DNA of 64,000 bases, taken from the NCBI GenBank assembly GCA_964529175.1, contig CAZGVO010000015.1:1-64000 (forward strand), written 5' to 3'. The stretch is from JAAFJM01 sp964529175. GTDB lineage: Bacteria > Bacteroidota > Bacteroidia > UKL13-3. Position numbers and translations under genes: made by a program. This document shows positions 43,604-51,853 of the stretch, in pieces (positions within the stretch are counted from its first letter, which is position 1; the number at the start of each line of letters is the position of its first letter). The notes beneath the pieces are model-generated. The model was not told the DNA's origin, ran no database searches, and saw nothing but the letters and a program-made list of their open reading frames with translations.

Positions 43604-45136
43604 ATGAAAATACGTAATAGCAGGAAACCTAAGCTAATAGAACGCAATGCTGAAAAAAGCGATTTTGACGAAATCATTGCGCTATCAAAAATATGTTTTC
43701 CTGATAACGATCCATGGTCGTATGAAATGCTAGAAAGTCAATACAAAATTTTTCCAGAAGGCATGCAAGTAATTACTTTTGAAGGAAAAATAGTTGGTTC
43801 GGCAACTAGTTTAATAGTAAGTTGGGATGAATACGATGACGACCATGCTTGGAAGGAAATTTGTGACAATGGTTTTATAACCAATCACGATGAAGAAGGC
43901 GATACCCTTTATGGAATTGAGGTAATGGTTCATCCAAACTACCAAGGTTTAAAAATTGGTAGAAGGCTTTATGAAATGCGCAGAAATTTATGTGAAGATA
44001 AAAACCTGATGCGCATATTGATAGGAGGTAGGGTTCCTAATTACCACAAGCACTCAGAAGAATTTGGTATAAGAGCGTACGTAAAGCGTGTAGTTGAAAA
44101 GAAAATTAAAGACCCTGTAGTAACTTTTCAGTTAGCACAAGGTTATACCATTCAGCGCATTATTAAGGATTATTTACCCGAAGATAAAGAAAGCGAAGGA
44201 TACGGACTTTTATTAGAATGGGTAAATTTAGATTATCAAGCCGAAACACGCGAGCGAAGTGTATTGATGAAAAAAGTGCGCATTTGCTGCATTCAATACG
44301 AATTGCGTAAAATAACTTCGTTTAAGCAATTTGCGCAGCAATGCGAATATTTTACCGATGTGGCAAGTAATTATAAATCGGATTTTGCATTGTTTCCTGA
44401 GCTATTTACCACACAACTTTTATCGTTACACGAGTATAAAAGTATGAGTCCGGAAGATAGTATTAGAAAGCTAGATGATTATACCGAAGATTATATAAAC
44501 CTATTTTCACGCTTGGCTTTAGAGTATAATATCAACATCATAGCAGGTACACATTTACAAGTAGAAAACGACCATTTATACAATATTTCGTACTTGTTTA
44601 AGCGTGATGGAACTTACGAAAAACAGTACAAAATTCACATTACTTCAAACGAAGCTAAGTGGTGGGGTGTTAGACCAGGTAATGAAATAAAAGTATTTAA
44701 TACCGATTGTGGTAAAGTAGCAATTAATGTTTGTTACGATGTGGAGTTTCCTGAAATGGCGCGCATAGCTTGTAATAAAGGAGCTAAAATACTTTTTGTA
44801 CCTTTTAGTACCGATGAAAAACATGGCCATTTGCGTGTAAAATTATGTGCGCAAGCACGTGCTATTGAAAATCAAATTATAGTGGCTACAGCAGGAACTG
44901 TGGGAAATATTCCTTCGGTTGATAATATGGATATTAATTATGCACAATCGGGTATTTATACGCCAAGCGATTTTGCTTTTCCGCCTGATGCCATAGCAGG
45001 TGAGGCAAGCACCAATATTGAAACGGTTGTTATAGCCGATTTGGATTTGGCTGCCATAGAACGTGCTAGAAACACAGGAACAGTGCTAAATTGGAAAGAT
45101 AGGCGATTGGATATGTACGAAGTGTTAGAAAAATAA
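43604..45136 (+). CDS. Fused GNAT acetyltransferase / carbon-nitrogen hydrolase
   Basis: A 510-residue two-domain protein. Residues ~1-215 are a GNAT domain (YGIEVMVHPNYQGLKIGRRL as CoA loop). Residues ~225-500 are a nitrilase-superfamily domain with the Glu-Lys-Cys triad in FALFPELFTTQ, KQYKIHITSNEAKWW and INVCYDVEFPEMARI. The fusion is known in Bacteroidota and Proteobacteria; a role in detoxifying or repairing an acyl-amine or amide metabolite is plausible but not established. It starts 9 bp after the PorV-like gene. Confidence 0.88.
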   Translation: MKIRNSRKPKLIERNAEKSDFDEIIALSKICFPDNDPWSYEMLESQYKIFPEGMQVITFEGKIVGSATSLIVSWDEYDDDHAWKEICDNGFITNHDEEGDTLYGIEVMVHPNYQGLKIGRRLYEMRRNLCEDKNLMRILIGGRVPNYHKHSEEFGIRAYVKRVVEKKIKDPVVTFQLAQGYTIQRIIKDYLPEDKESEGYGLLLEWVNLDYQAETRERSVLMKKVRICCIQYELRKITSFKQFAQQCEYFTDVASNYKSDFALFPELFTTQLLSLHEYKSMSPEDSIRKLDDYTEDYINLFSRLALEYNINIIAGTHLQVENDHLYNISYLFKRDGTYEKQYKIHITSNEAKWWGVRPGNEIKVFNTDCGKVAINVCYDVEFPEMARIACNKGAKILFVPFSTDEKHGHLRVKLCAQARAIENQIIVATAGTVGNIPSVDNMDINYAQSGIYTPSDFAFPPDAIAGEASTNIETVVIADLDLAAIERARNTGTVLNWKDRRLDMYEVLEK

Positions 45137-45170
45137 AAGTAGATCATTTGCAAGTGCGGTTTTATGTCAT

Positions 45171-45192
45171 CGGTTGGTGACCTCACCAACCG
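45171..45192. repeat. 22-bp perfect palindrome
   Basis: CGGTTGGTGA and TCACCAACCG flank a CC centre. It belongs to the group of hairpin repeats spread through 45.1-45.95 kb; the sequence GGTTGGTG recurs in degenerate form at 45249-45271. Confidence 0.85.
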
Positions 45193-45278
45193 TATATATC
45201 ATTCATACATTTTATTCCTATAATTTTCCTTTATTTAAAGCAGGAAAGTGGTTTGGTGGGGACACCAACCACGGACCC

Positions 45279-45317
45279 AAAAGGTAGATTGCTAAAGTTA
45301 GTAATCTGCCTTTTTGG
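45279..45317 (+). terminator. Terminator after the GNAT/nitrilase gene
   Basis: AAAAGGTAGATT pairs with AATCTGCCTTTTT around a 12-base loop. It lies 140 bp after the stop codon, behind hairpin repeats. Confidence 0.7.
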
Positions 45318-45388
45318 TAATTTTACAATGTATAAATATTAATATGGAGTTTTATTGATATGTTTGTTAAACAGTTAATGATAAGATT

Positions 45389-45607
45389 ATGAAACCATTT
45401 AAAAGCACTCCTTACAAAATAGTATTGCTATTATTATTTGCCAATAATTTACCATTGTTAGCTGCAAGGCCTAGCGCTTTTAATTCTGATCTTCCAATAC
45501 TTTATGCAGCCATTGCAGGGTTGTTATTTCTAATTGTAGAGTTTAGAAAAGTAATGAACATATTGAAAAACTTTACATACAGAATAGTGAATTTAGTAAA
45601 AAAATAA
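45389..45607 (+). CDS. Small predicted membrane protein
   Basis: A 72-residue protein with a signal-like N-terminus (YKIVLLLLFANNLPLLAARP) and one membrane helix (LPILYAAIAGLLFLIVEFRK) followed by a basic tail. No family recognised. It is the only open frame between two blocks of hairpin repeats and may be real, but size and lack of homology keep confidence low. Confidence 0.4.
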   Translation: MKPFKSTPYKIVLLLLFANNLPLLAARPSAFNSDLPILYAAIAGLLFLIVEFRKVMNILKNFTYRIVNLVKK

Positions 45608-45957
45608 TCTAGTTGAAAGGTTAAATCACATTTCATGTGATGCATTTTATTATATAAATTGTATGTAATAAACTCAAAGCTAACTTTTTGAGAATTAAAG
45701 CCTCGTAGAGGCGAAACTATGGTAACAAAAAAACAACCCAACCCCACACAAAGTCCCATAGGGACGAGCATAACAAAATAAACATAACCATAAGGCCGCC
45801 CTTATTAGGTTTGTGTTGAATGCAACTTATTTTGCTACCATAAGTATATCCTTACGGGATAAATGCTTTTATTGCATTTAAAAACTTGCTATTATTTTCC
45901 TTTATTTGAAATAAGAAAGAGTGGGTGGTGGGACAGCAACCACGGACAAAAACTATC
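45608..45957. repeat. Block of dispersed hairpin repeats
   Basis: No gene. The block holds several short imperfect palindromes: TCACATTTCATGTGA (45626 onward), GCCTCGTAGAGGC (45701), GTCCCATAGGGAC (45753), ATCCTTACGGGAT (45849), and near the right end TTTTCCTTTATTTGAAATAA with GGTGGGACAGCAACCACGGAC, a degenerate copy of the sequence at 45225-45276. No transposase is present. Such blocks are common intergenic elements in this group of bacteria. Confidence 0.7.
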
Positions 45958-46950
45958 TTATTCCACCAAACTTATTTGACCATTATCTTCTTTGAGTAAT
46001 TTAAATGGTTCGTTTTCTATTAGCAAATAACCATCTAAATCGGCAAAGTTGGTAAGCCCGGTAAATGCATAAGCACCGCTCATTCCAAGGGTGGTTTCTA
46101 CCATACATCCCACCATGGTTTTAAAGCCATTTTTCTTAGCTTCGTGTATCAGTCGCAATCCATTTAAATAGCCGCCAGCCTTCATTAATTTCATGTTTAC
46201 TGCATCAAATTGTTGTTTCAAATCGTTAAAGTCAACATGGGCACAAAAGCTTTCATCGGCCATAAGCGGTAGGGCAACTCTGGGCTTTACATATTTATAT
46301 TCATTCACCATACTGCTATGCATTGGTTGCTCTATCATGGCTATATTGTAACCTTTTAAGTTATCAATAAAGTTAATCAATGCATCGGCATCTTTCCATG
46401 CTTCGTTAGCATCAATGAGTATGGGTTTATTATAAATAGAAGCCAAGGTTTTTATTTCATCTAAAGCACCATCTACACTAATTTTTATTTTAAGATAAGC
46501 AAAGCGGTTTAAGTTATTTTGATTAAAAAAGATAACTATTTCGCTTGGACTCATAATAGGCAAAGTATAGCAAGTATTAGCTTTTTGAGGTTTATCTATT
46601 TTTAAAAATTGGTAAATATCTAAACTCGCTTTATGGCATAAATAATGAATATAAGCTTGTTCAATTCCAAATCGTAATGCGTTTGGTGCATTTATTTGGT
46701 TTAGTATAATGGTGAGTTCATCAGCATTTTTTATATTGTTGGCACCTGCCACAATAAATTGTTCAAACACTTGAAGCATTAACTCCGGTGTTTCGTTATA
46801 CCTTATATTAGGAGCAGCTTCACCTTTTCCTTTATGGTTATTATCAAAACAAGTTATAATGCTGTTTATTTTAAAATCGGTTGAGTTACGCGATATTTTC
46901 CAAGTATATTTTAAGTTAAGCTGTAGCTGTTCTATATTCCAATTAAGCAT
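45958..46950 (-). CDS. Enolase-superfamily dipeptide epimerase (L-Ala-D/L-Glu epimerase-like)
   Basis: A 330-residue protein of the muconate-lactonizing subgroup. It has the KxK base (FAYLKIKIS), metal ligands DANEAW (Asp), MIEQPMHSS (Glu) and MADESFCAHVD (Asp), and the second Lys in NMKLMKAGGYLNGL. The MVGCMVETTLGMSGAYAFTG segment, ending with a DLDG motif, is the dipeptide epimerase type that acts in peptidoglycan peptide recycling; o-succinylbenzoate synthase is less likely. Monocistronic. Confidence 0.85.
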   Translation of the reverse strand: MLNWNIEQLQLNLKYTWKISRNSTDFKINSIITCFDNNHKGKGEAAPNIRYNETPELMLQVFEQFIVAGANNIKNADELTIILNQINAPNALRFGIEQAYIHYLCHKASLDIYQFLKIDKPQKANTCYTLPIMSPSEIVIFFNQNNLNRFAYLKIKISVDGALDEIKTLASIYNKPILIDANEAWKDADALINFIDNLKGYNIAMIEQPMHSSMVNEYKYVKPRVALPLMADESFCAHVDFNDLKQQFDAVNMKLMKAGGYLNGLRLIHEAKKNGFKTMVGCMVETTLGMSGAYAFTGLTNFADLDGYLLIENEPFKLLKEDNGQISLVE

Positions 46951-47197
46951 AGTTTCGTTTTTGATGGCAATTTATTAATTACTATAAGTTTAATTAAATT
47001 ATTTAGTAACAACATAACTTATAATGTATAGGTGAGCATTTTGCAGCATACTAATAATTAACAGGAATTTTTATAAAAATAATTAATTGATAATAAGCGA
47101 ATTATAGTTTATGTTTAATTTGAACACGTGTTTATTTCAAAATAAAAATCCAAGCTCAATTTTATTACGTAAGTGTGACAAACAAATAAGTAATAAA

Positions 47198-47626
47198 ATG
47201 AAAAATAGAAAATTTTTAAAAGTGCTAGCTTGGTTAGGTTCTGTAGTAGCTGTATTATTTGTAGTATTAGTTGTACATATTTATTTGGTTACACGTCATC
47301 CAAAACCAACCAATCAAATTCAACTAAGCAGAATTGATTTTAAGCAAAATATAAACGAAGTGGAAGGCAAAAAAATAAAGGATTTTGTTAACAGCTTGCC
47401 AGATGTTAAAGGTGCTTACTTTAACGATAAAGACAACATATTGGTGTACATCTATAAAATTGGAAATCAAAATTCATTCAATGTATACAATAAGGTAAAA
47501 AGCCTTGGTAATTATAAAGCTGAAAGATACGTAGTAACTGAAGCAGCCGCTAACACTGGATGCCCAATTGGTAAAGACCAAACAACCTTTACAGGTATGT
47601 TATCAGCTTATATTTCTAAATTTTAA
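47198..47626 (+). CDS. Membrane-anchored small protein with HMA/PII-size domain
   Basis: A 142-residue protein with one N-terminal helix (VLAWLGSVVAVLFVVLVVHI) and an extracytoplasmic domain of ~100 residues (VNSLPDVKGAYFNDKDNILV, YNKVKSLGNYKAERYVVTE) in a strand-helix order that resembles heavy-metal-associated folds, though the CxxC is absent and only one Cys remains (ANTGCPIG). ATG at 47198 fits the helix. It precedes the globin-like lipoprotein by 28 bp, so they are probably co-transcribed. Confidence 0.45.
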   Translation: MKNRKFLKVLAWLGSVVAVLFVVLVVHIYLVTRHPKPTNQIQLSRIDFKQNINEVEGKKIKDFVNSLPDVKGAYFNDKDNILVYIYKIGNQNSFNVYNKVKSLGNYKAERYVVTEAAANTGCPIGKDQTTFTGMLSAYISKF

Positions 47627-47654
47627 ACAACAGTCAATTAAATAAATAAAAAAC

Positions 47655-48233
47655 ATGAAAAAAAGTGTATTAACATTAACTGCATGCTTATCATTAGCAG
47701 TATTTATGTACTCTTCTTGTTCAAAAGAAGAAACGAAAACAGTTACACCAACTACGCCAACTTTGTATAGCAGAGTAGGAGGTAGCACTATGGTGAACGA
47801 TCCTAACAATGCAGGCCAAATGATAGAGGCTGGCAGATTAACTTTAAGAGCTGTAGTTGATAGTTCTATTTTAGTTATAGCTGGCGATCCTCAAATGGCT
47901 AAATATTTCCCAGTATTATTTGCCGAATTAGGCGCAGGTAATACAAGTGGACTTGTAGCTTTAAGCAAAAGCTTTACCGATTTTATGTGTACTGCTACAG
48001 GTTGCACAAATTCAGCTTATGCTTACACTGGTAAAAACATGAAAGCAGCTCACGATCCTGCACAAAATAACAGAATGGCTGTGAAAGCAGATAAAGCTGA
48101 TTTTGATAAATTTGTTGGTGATATTGGAACTGGTTTAGCACAAAACGGTGTTACCTCGGCTAACAACAAACAACTAGTTGATGATTTAGTAGCGTTACTT
48201 TACACTACTCAAGCTGATATAGTTCAAAAATAA
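47655..48233 (+). CDS. Truncated-haemoglobin-like lipoprotein
   Basis: A 192-residue lipoprotein (MKKSVLTLTACLSLAVFMYS, then SC; lipidated Cys22). Residues ~36-190 follow the group I truncated globin pattern: LYSRVGG at the start, DPQMAKYF, then YTGKNMKAAHDPAQNNRM, where His133 is in the position of the haem-binding proximal His of the MKAAH motif, and FDKFVGDIGTGLAQNGV. A secreted, membrane-bound globin is less usual than the cytosolic form; O2/NO or haem handling is the likely role (inference). Confidence 0.7.
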   Translation: MKKSVLTLTACLSLAVFMYSSCSKEETKTVTPTTPTLYSRVGGSTMVNDPNNAGQMIEAGRLTLRAVVDSSILVIAGDPQMAKYFPVLFAELGAGNTSGLVALSKSFTDFMCTATGCTNSAYAYTGKNMKAAHDPAQNNRMAVKADKADFDKFVGDIGTGLAQNGVTSANNKQLVDDLVALLYTTQADIVQK

Positions 48234-48267
48234 AAAGCAATTTTTTCATTTGTCTTAATGTTCGAAT

Positions 48268-48308
48268 AAATGCCGTTGTGAATAAAATTACAGCGGCTTT
48301 ATTTTTTA
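48268..48308. terminator. Terminator between globin-like gene and convergent cupin gene
   Basis: AAATGCCGTTGT pairs (one G-U) with ACAGCGGCTTT around a 10-base loop, followed by ATTTTTT. It separates the convergent genes ending at 48233 and 48306. Confidence 0.7.
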
Positions 48309-48905
48309 AATAGTTTGTCTTTGCACTAAAACAAACATAGGTTCTTTTGAAGTGACAATGGCTTTGTGGGCTATATTGGGTTCAATACTTATTATATCAC
48401 CGGCTTTATAACTTTTCACTTCAGCACCAAAATACATATTACATGAGCCTTCTATAATTACTAGGTGTTCATTATAATTAAAGTGTATTTCTTCATCATG
48501 CCCTAATTTTACCCAAGCTAAAAAATTTTCAACAAATTGGTCACTAGGTAAAGGATGCGCAGTTTGATTTTCGTTTAAAATTGGTGTAATAACCTTTTGC
48601 TCATCAAGCCAATTTTTTATTTCAATAAATGGAGTTCTGGCTTCAATTAAAGGAGGAAATAATTTCCCTTTTCCAGCATCTAGTTTATAAATATCATTAA
48701 ATACCTTTACTTTATTTTTCGATAGTGGTTCGTTTTGAACTGGACTCACATAAAGTTCTAACGATTCAAAAATTCGAGTAATTTCTTGATTAACTTCCTC
48801 GTATTGAATAGCCATTTGATCAACTGCTATCATATCTTCATTGCTTAATTGGCCTAGGCAATAAGCTTCTAAAATGCCTGATGATATATATTGTTGAATG
48901 TTCAA
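48306..48905 (-). CDS. Anti-sigma-like N-terminus fused to a cupin (ChrR-like)
   Basis: A 199-residue protein. The N-terminal ISSGILEAYCLGQLSNEDM and helical region resemble the anti-sigma domain start of Bacteroidota (E-x-Y-x-L-G); the C-terminal 80 residues are a cupin barrel (EEIHFNYNEHLVIIEGSCNM, AGDIISIEPNIAHKAIV). ChrR-type proteins combine these parts to sense oxidants and hold an ECF sigma factor. The usual zinc-binding His/Cys cluster of ChrR is not clear here, and no sigma factor gene is adjacent, so the role is uncertain. Confidence 0.6.
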   Translation of the reverse strand: MNIQQYISSGILEAYCLGQLSNEDMIAVDQMAIQYEEVNQEITRIFESLELYVSPVQNEPLSKNKVKVFNDIYKLDAGKGKLFPPLIEARTPFIEIKNWLDEQKVITPILNENQTAHPLPSDQFVENFLAWVKLGHDEEIHFNYNEHLVIIEGSCNMYFGAEVKSYKAGDIISIEPNIAHKAIVTSKEPMFVLVQRQTI

Positions 48906-49104
48906 ATAGTTATGTTAAAAAATGTTTCGCAATATAATTACTTTGTTTGAGTGCAATGAAAAATAAATTTCCAATACGCTACAAAATACCTATCTTTTTA
49001 TACGTTTAAATAAGTAAATAAAAGTCCCTTGAAATCATAAAATTTGTTTAATAAAATTGCTTGTTTGCTTTTTTACTAAAATTTACTTTATACTTGTAAT
49101 CGAT

Positions 49105-49494
49105 TTGAGAAAAACACTTTACATATTATTTGCACTGTTTTATTTAACTTTGTCGAGTAAAGTAAATGCTTCAATTCACTTTTGTGGAGGCAGTATTACT
49201 GATATTAGTTTTTTTGAACATGGAAATGATGATGCCTGCGATTGCGGTAAATTAGCCGATAATTCTTGCTGTAAAGACTTTACTATTAAATGCCAAGTTA
49301 ATGATGACCAATCAAATTTGGTTAAAACCATTAACTTAAATAATAGCAGTTATAAATTGCTAGGTATTGTTTGGCAAAAAGTATCATTTAACATCCTCTC
49401 TTATAAATTTAACAAAAATACCTTTACAGAAAAAGACGGTTTTATACCGCCTCTCATTCTTGCTGTATTAAGTGGTATTTTTCTTCGCATTTAG
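49105..49494 (+). CDS. HYC_CC_PP-like Cys-rich exported protein
   Basis: A 129-residue protein with signal sequence (MRKTLYILFALFYLTLSSKV then NAS). The mature part has IHFCGGSITDISF, CDCGKL, CCKDFTIKC, and a C-terminal Pro-containing helix (FIPPLILAVLSGIFL). This Cys pattern (H-x-C, then CxC, CC) and the PP end match the HYC_CC_PP family of Bacteroidota, which is thought to be linked to metals, though function is unproven. There is no ATG; TTG at 49105 gives the signal sequence start (TTG at 49057 is the alternative). Confidence 0.6.
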   Translation: MRKTLYILFALFYLTLSSKVNASIHFCGGSITDISFFEHGNDDACDCGKLADNSCCKDFTIKCQVNDDQSNLVKTINLNNSSYKLLGIVWQKVSFNILSYKFNKNTFTEKDGFIPPLILAVLSGIFLRI

Positions 49495-49596
49495 GATTAT
49501 TGTATTTTGCTGATTTTGCCTATTAGGCTTATGCTTAATTGGCTGTTTTTTATTTTGACTAATATTTTCTATTAGTCTGTTAATCAATTAAATACA

Positions 49597-50343
49597 ATGA
49601 AAAAAATAATCTTAAATTTAATAATCATATCGAGCACTTTGTTAGTTTCGTGCGCTAAAGAAGAAACTAAACCAACCACAGTTGCTACTAGTAGCTTGAA
49701 TATAGTATTTAACAATACTGTTTCAGGAACTCCAATTCAATTAATAGATACGCAGTTTACCAATGCTGCCAATAATAAATATACTGTTACCTTATTAAAG
49801 TATTATGTTACCAATATTTCATTGATTGACGAAAATAACAATGAATGGTTTGCCAAAAACTATAACTTAATTGATATAGCAGAACCATTACAAAATACCA
49901 TTGCTTTAAAAAATGTTCCTAATGGAAAATATACTAAAATGAAGTTTATTTTAGGAGTTGATTCTATTCGAAATACCAGTGGATTACAAGATGGATTTTT
50001 AGACCCAAGTTATGGTATGATATGGACTTGGAATACAGGCTATATCTTTTTTAAACATGAAGGAAAATACACCAGTTCGTTTAATGGTGTAAAGCCTTTA
50101 AGATTGCATTTGGGAACAAATCCTGCTAGGGGTTATGTTACATTATCGTTGCCAGCCATAAATGTTGGAACTGTAGGAAACTTTACTGTTGATTTTGATT
50201 TAAATAAAGCTTATTCAGCTCAAAATATCATTGATTTTAACATAGATAATGACCGCCAGTCGAGCGATGCAGCAGATGATGTTTGGATTGCCAATATGAA
50301 AAATAATTTGGAAAAATCGTTCACTTTTGGAAAGGTTCAGTAG
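49597..50343 (+). CDS. MbnP family (copper-binding) lipoprotein
   Basis: A 248-residue lipoprotein (MKKIILNLIIISSTLLVSC, lipidated Cys19). The conserved MbnP regions are present: LLKYYVTNISLIDEN, LIDIAEPLQNTIALKNVPNG, then GMIWTWNTGYIFFKHEG at residues 140-156 with Trp143 and Trp145. In the methanotroph MbnP, a tryptophan in this region is oxidised by MbnH to kynurenine, creating a copper site. His154 and His171 are candidate ligands. The next gene, the di-haem peroxidase, starts immediately after its stop codon (50345). Confidence 0.85.
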   Translation: MKKIILNLIIISSTLLVSCAKEETKPTTVATSSLNIVFNNTVSGTPIQLIDTQFTNAANNKYTVTLLKYYVTNISLIDENNNEWFAKNYNLIDIAEPLQNTIALKNVPNGKYTKMKFILGVDSIRNTSGLQDGFLDPSYGMIWTWNTGYIFFKHEGKYTSSFNGVKPLRLHLGTNPARGYVTLSLPAINVGTVGNFTVDFDLNKAYSAQNIIDFNIDNDRQSSDAADDVWIANMKNNLEKSFTFGKVQ

Positions 50344-50344
50344 T

Positions 50345-51409
50345 ATGAAAAAGTACATTATTTTATTAACGGTAACTTTGGTTGTGCTTGTTTTTTCATG
50401 TACAAAAGACGATAAAGTAACTCCAACCAATACCAACTCAATTGATACACCTGCTACACCTTTTTCTTTGGCTACGCCTTTTGGTTTTCCACCAATAGTT
50501 ATCCCTGCAAATAATCCATTAACAGTGGAGGGAATTGCTTTAGGAAGAAAATTATTTTACGATCCAATGTTATCGTTAAATAACACACAGGCTTGTGGAA
50601 GTTGTCATAACCAAAACTATGCATTTACCGACAGTACTTTGCGCTTTAGCAAAGGAATTACGGGTGAGTTTGGAACGCGTAATGCCATGCCAATAATGAA
50701 TTTAGCTTGGGAGAAAAAGTTTTTTTGGGATGGAGGTGCTGCAACAATGGAAGACCAAGTTATTGGCCCAATTGAAAATCCTTTAGAAATGCACGAAACA
50801 TTAACCAATGTTCTATATAAACTGAATAAACATGCTGAATATCCCAAATTGTTTAAAAGAGCTTTTGGAACTGATAGCATCACTTCACAATTATTAATGA
50901 AAGCAGTGGCTCAATTTGAAAGAACCATGATTTCGGCAAATAGCAAATATGATAAATTTTTAAGAGGAGAAGCAGAGTTAACACAAGATGAATTAAAAGG
51001 TAAAGAGTTATACGAAAATCAAGATAAAGGCGATTGTACCCATTGTCACACTATAGGAAGTACTTTTACCGATTTTGAGTTTAGGAATAATGGCCTTGAT
51101 TCAGTGTTTACCGATTTGGGAAGAGAAAGAGTTACCAAATCTATTTTAGATAGAGGGAAGTTTAAAACGCCTTCGCTTCGCAATATTGAATTAACAGCAC
51201 CATATATGCACGATGGCAGATTTGCAACTTTAGAGCAAGTTTTAGAACATTACAATACAGGTTTTGTTGAATCACCAACATTAGATGTAAACATTTCTTT
51301 AGCCAAAAAAGGCAGGCTGAATGAAACTGAAAAGCAACAAATTATTGCCTTTTTAAAAACACTTACAGATTACGAATTTATTAACAACCCAAATTTTAAA
51401 AAACCATAA
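50345..51409 (+). CDS. Di-haem cytochrome c peroxidase / MauG-MbnH-like lipoprotein
   Basis: A 354-residue lipoprotein (MKKYIILLTVTLVVLVFSC, lipidated Cys19). It has two c-type haem sites: Cys84-x-x-Cys87-His88 (CGSCH) and Cys231-x-x-Cys234-His235 (CTHCH), and the distal region APYMHDGRF (about residues 285-293). Size and motifs fit the CcpA/MauG family; adjacency to MbnP, with only one base between stop and start, makes MbnH-type tryptophan oxidation the best guess. A true peroxidase role remains possible. An in-frame TTG at 50327 overlaps mbnP and is less likely than ATG at 50345. Confidence 0.88.
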   Translation: MKKYIILLTVTLVVLVFSCTKDDKVTPTNTNSIDTPATPFSLATPFGFPPIVIPANNPLTVEGIALGRKLFYDPMLSLNNTQACGSCHNQNYAFTDSTLRFSKGITGEFGTRNAMPIMNLAWEKKFFWDGGAATMEDQVIGPIENPLEMHETLTNVLYKLNKHAEYPKLFKRAFGTDSITSQLLMKAVAQFERTMISANSKYDKFLRGEAELTQDELKGKELYENQDKGDCTHCHTIGSTFTDFEFRNNGLDSVFTDLGRERVTKSILDRGKFKTPSLRNIELTAPYMHDGRFATLEQVLEHYNTGFVESPTLDVNISLAKKGRLNETEKQQIIAFLKTLTDYEFINNPNFKKP

Positions 51410-51412
51410 GTT

Positions 51413-51760
51413 ATGAAAAATATTATTGTATTATTATTAGCCATTTTTAGTTTAATGGCATTTAGCAGCGCTAAAAAACCAGTTACAGTTAAGTTTAAAG
51501 TTTTTGGCAATTGCCCTCAATGTAAAGAAAGAATTGAAGCAGCATTGGATGTAAAAGGTGTAAAATCGGCAGATTGGAATGTAGATACCAAAATAATAGA
51601 AGTGGTGTATTCGCCTGATAAAATTACCATTGAAAAAATTCATCAATTAATAGCTGATTGCGGACATGACACTGAAAAAACCAAAGCTCCAGATAAAGTT
51701 TATTTAAAACTTCCTGACTGTTGCATGTATCGCGATAATGACAACACTCACCACGATTAG
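51413..51760 (+). CDS. Exported heavy-metal-associated (HMA) protein
   Basis: A 115-residue protein with signal peptide (MKNIIVLLLAIFSLMAFSSA) and an HMA domain: VKFKVFGNCPQCKERIEAAL with the metal-binding CPQC, VKGVKSADWNVDTKIIEVVY, and IHQLIADCGHDTEK. The tail LKLPDCCMYRDNDNTHHD adds more Cys and His ligands. HMA proteins of this type move copper(I). It starts 3 bp after the peroxidase stop, placing it in the same operon. Confidence 0.85.
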   Translation: MKNIIVLLLAIFSLMAFSSAKKPVTVKFKVFGNCPQCKERIEAALDVKGVKSADWNVDTKIIEVVYSPDKITIEKIHQLIADCGHDTEKTKAPDKVYLKLPDCCMYRDNDNTHHD

Positions 51761-51853
51761 TTTTAACTAACAAACTAATTGAACTTATGATAATATTTAA
51801 AGGATGGCAATGTCAATTTGCTATCCTTTAATTCACCTATTATTTTATTACCA

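Noticed and set aside
45608..45957. Insertion sequence
   Set aside because: Only short palindromes are present; no transposase frame and no matching terminal repeats flank the block.
49495..51853. Methanobactin precursor peptide gene in the gaps of the MbnP operon
   Set aside because: The spacers at 49495-49596 and 51761-51853 hold no short Cys-containing peptide frame with a start codon, and no MbnB/MbnC-type genes are present.
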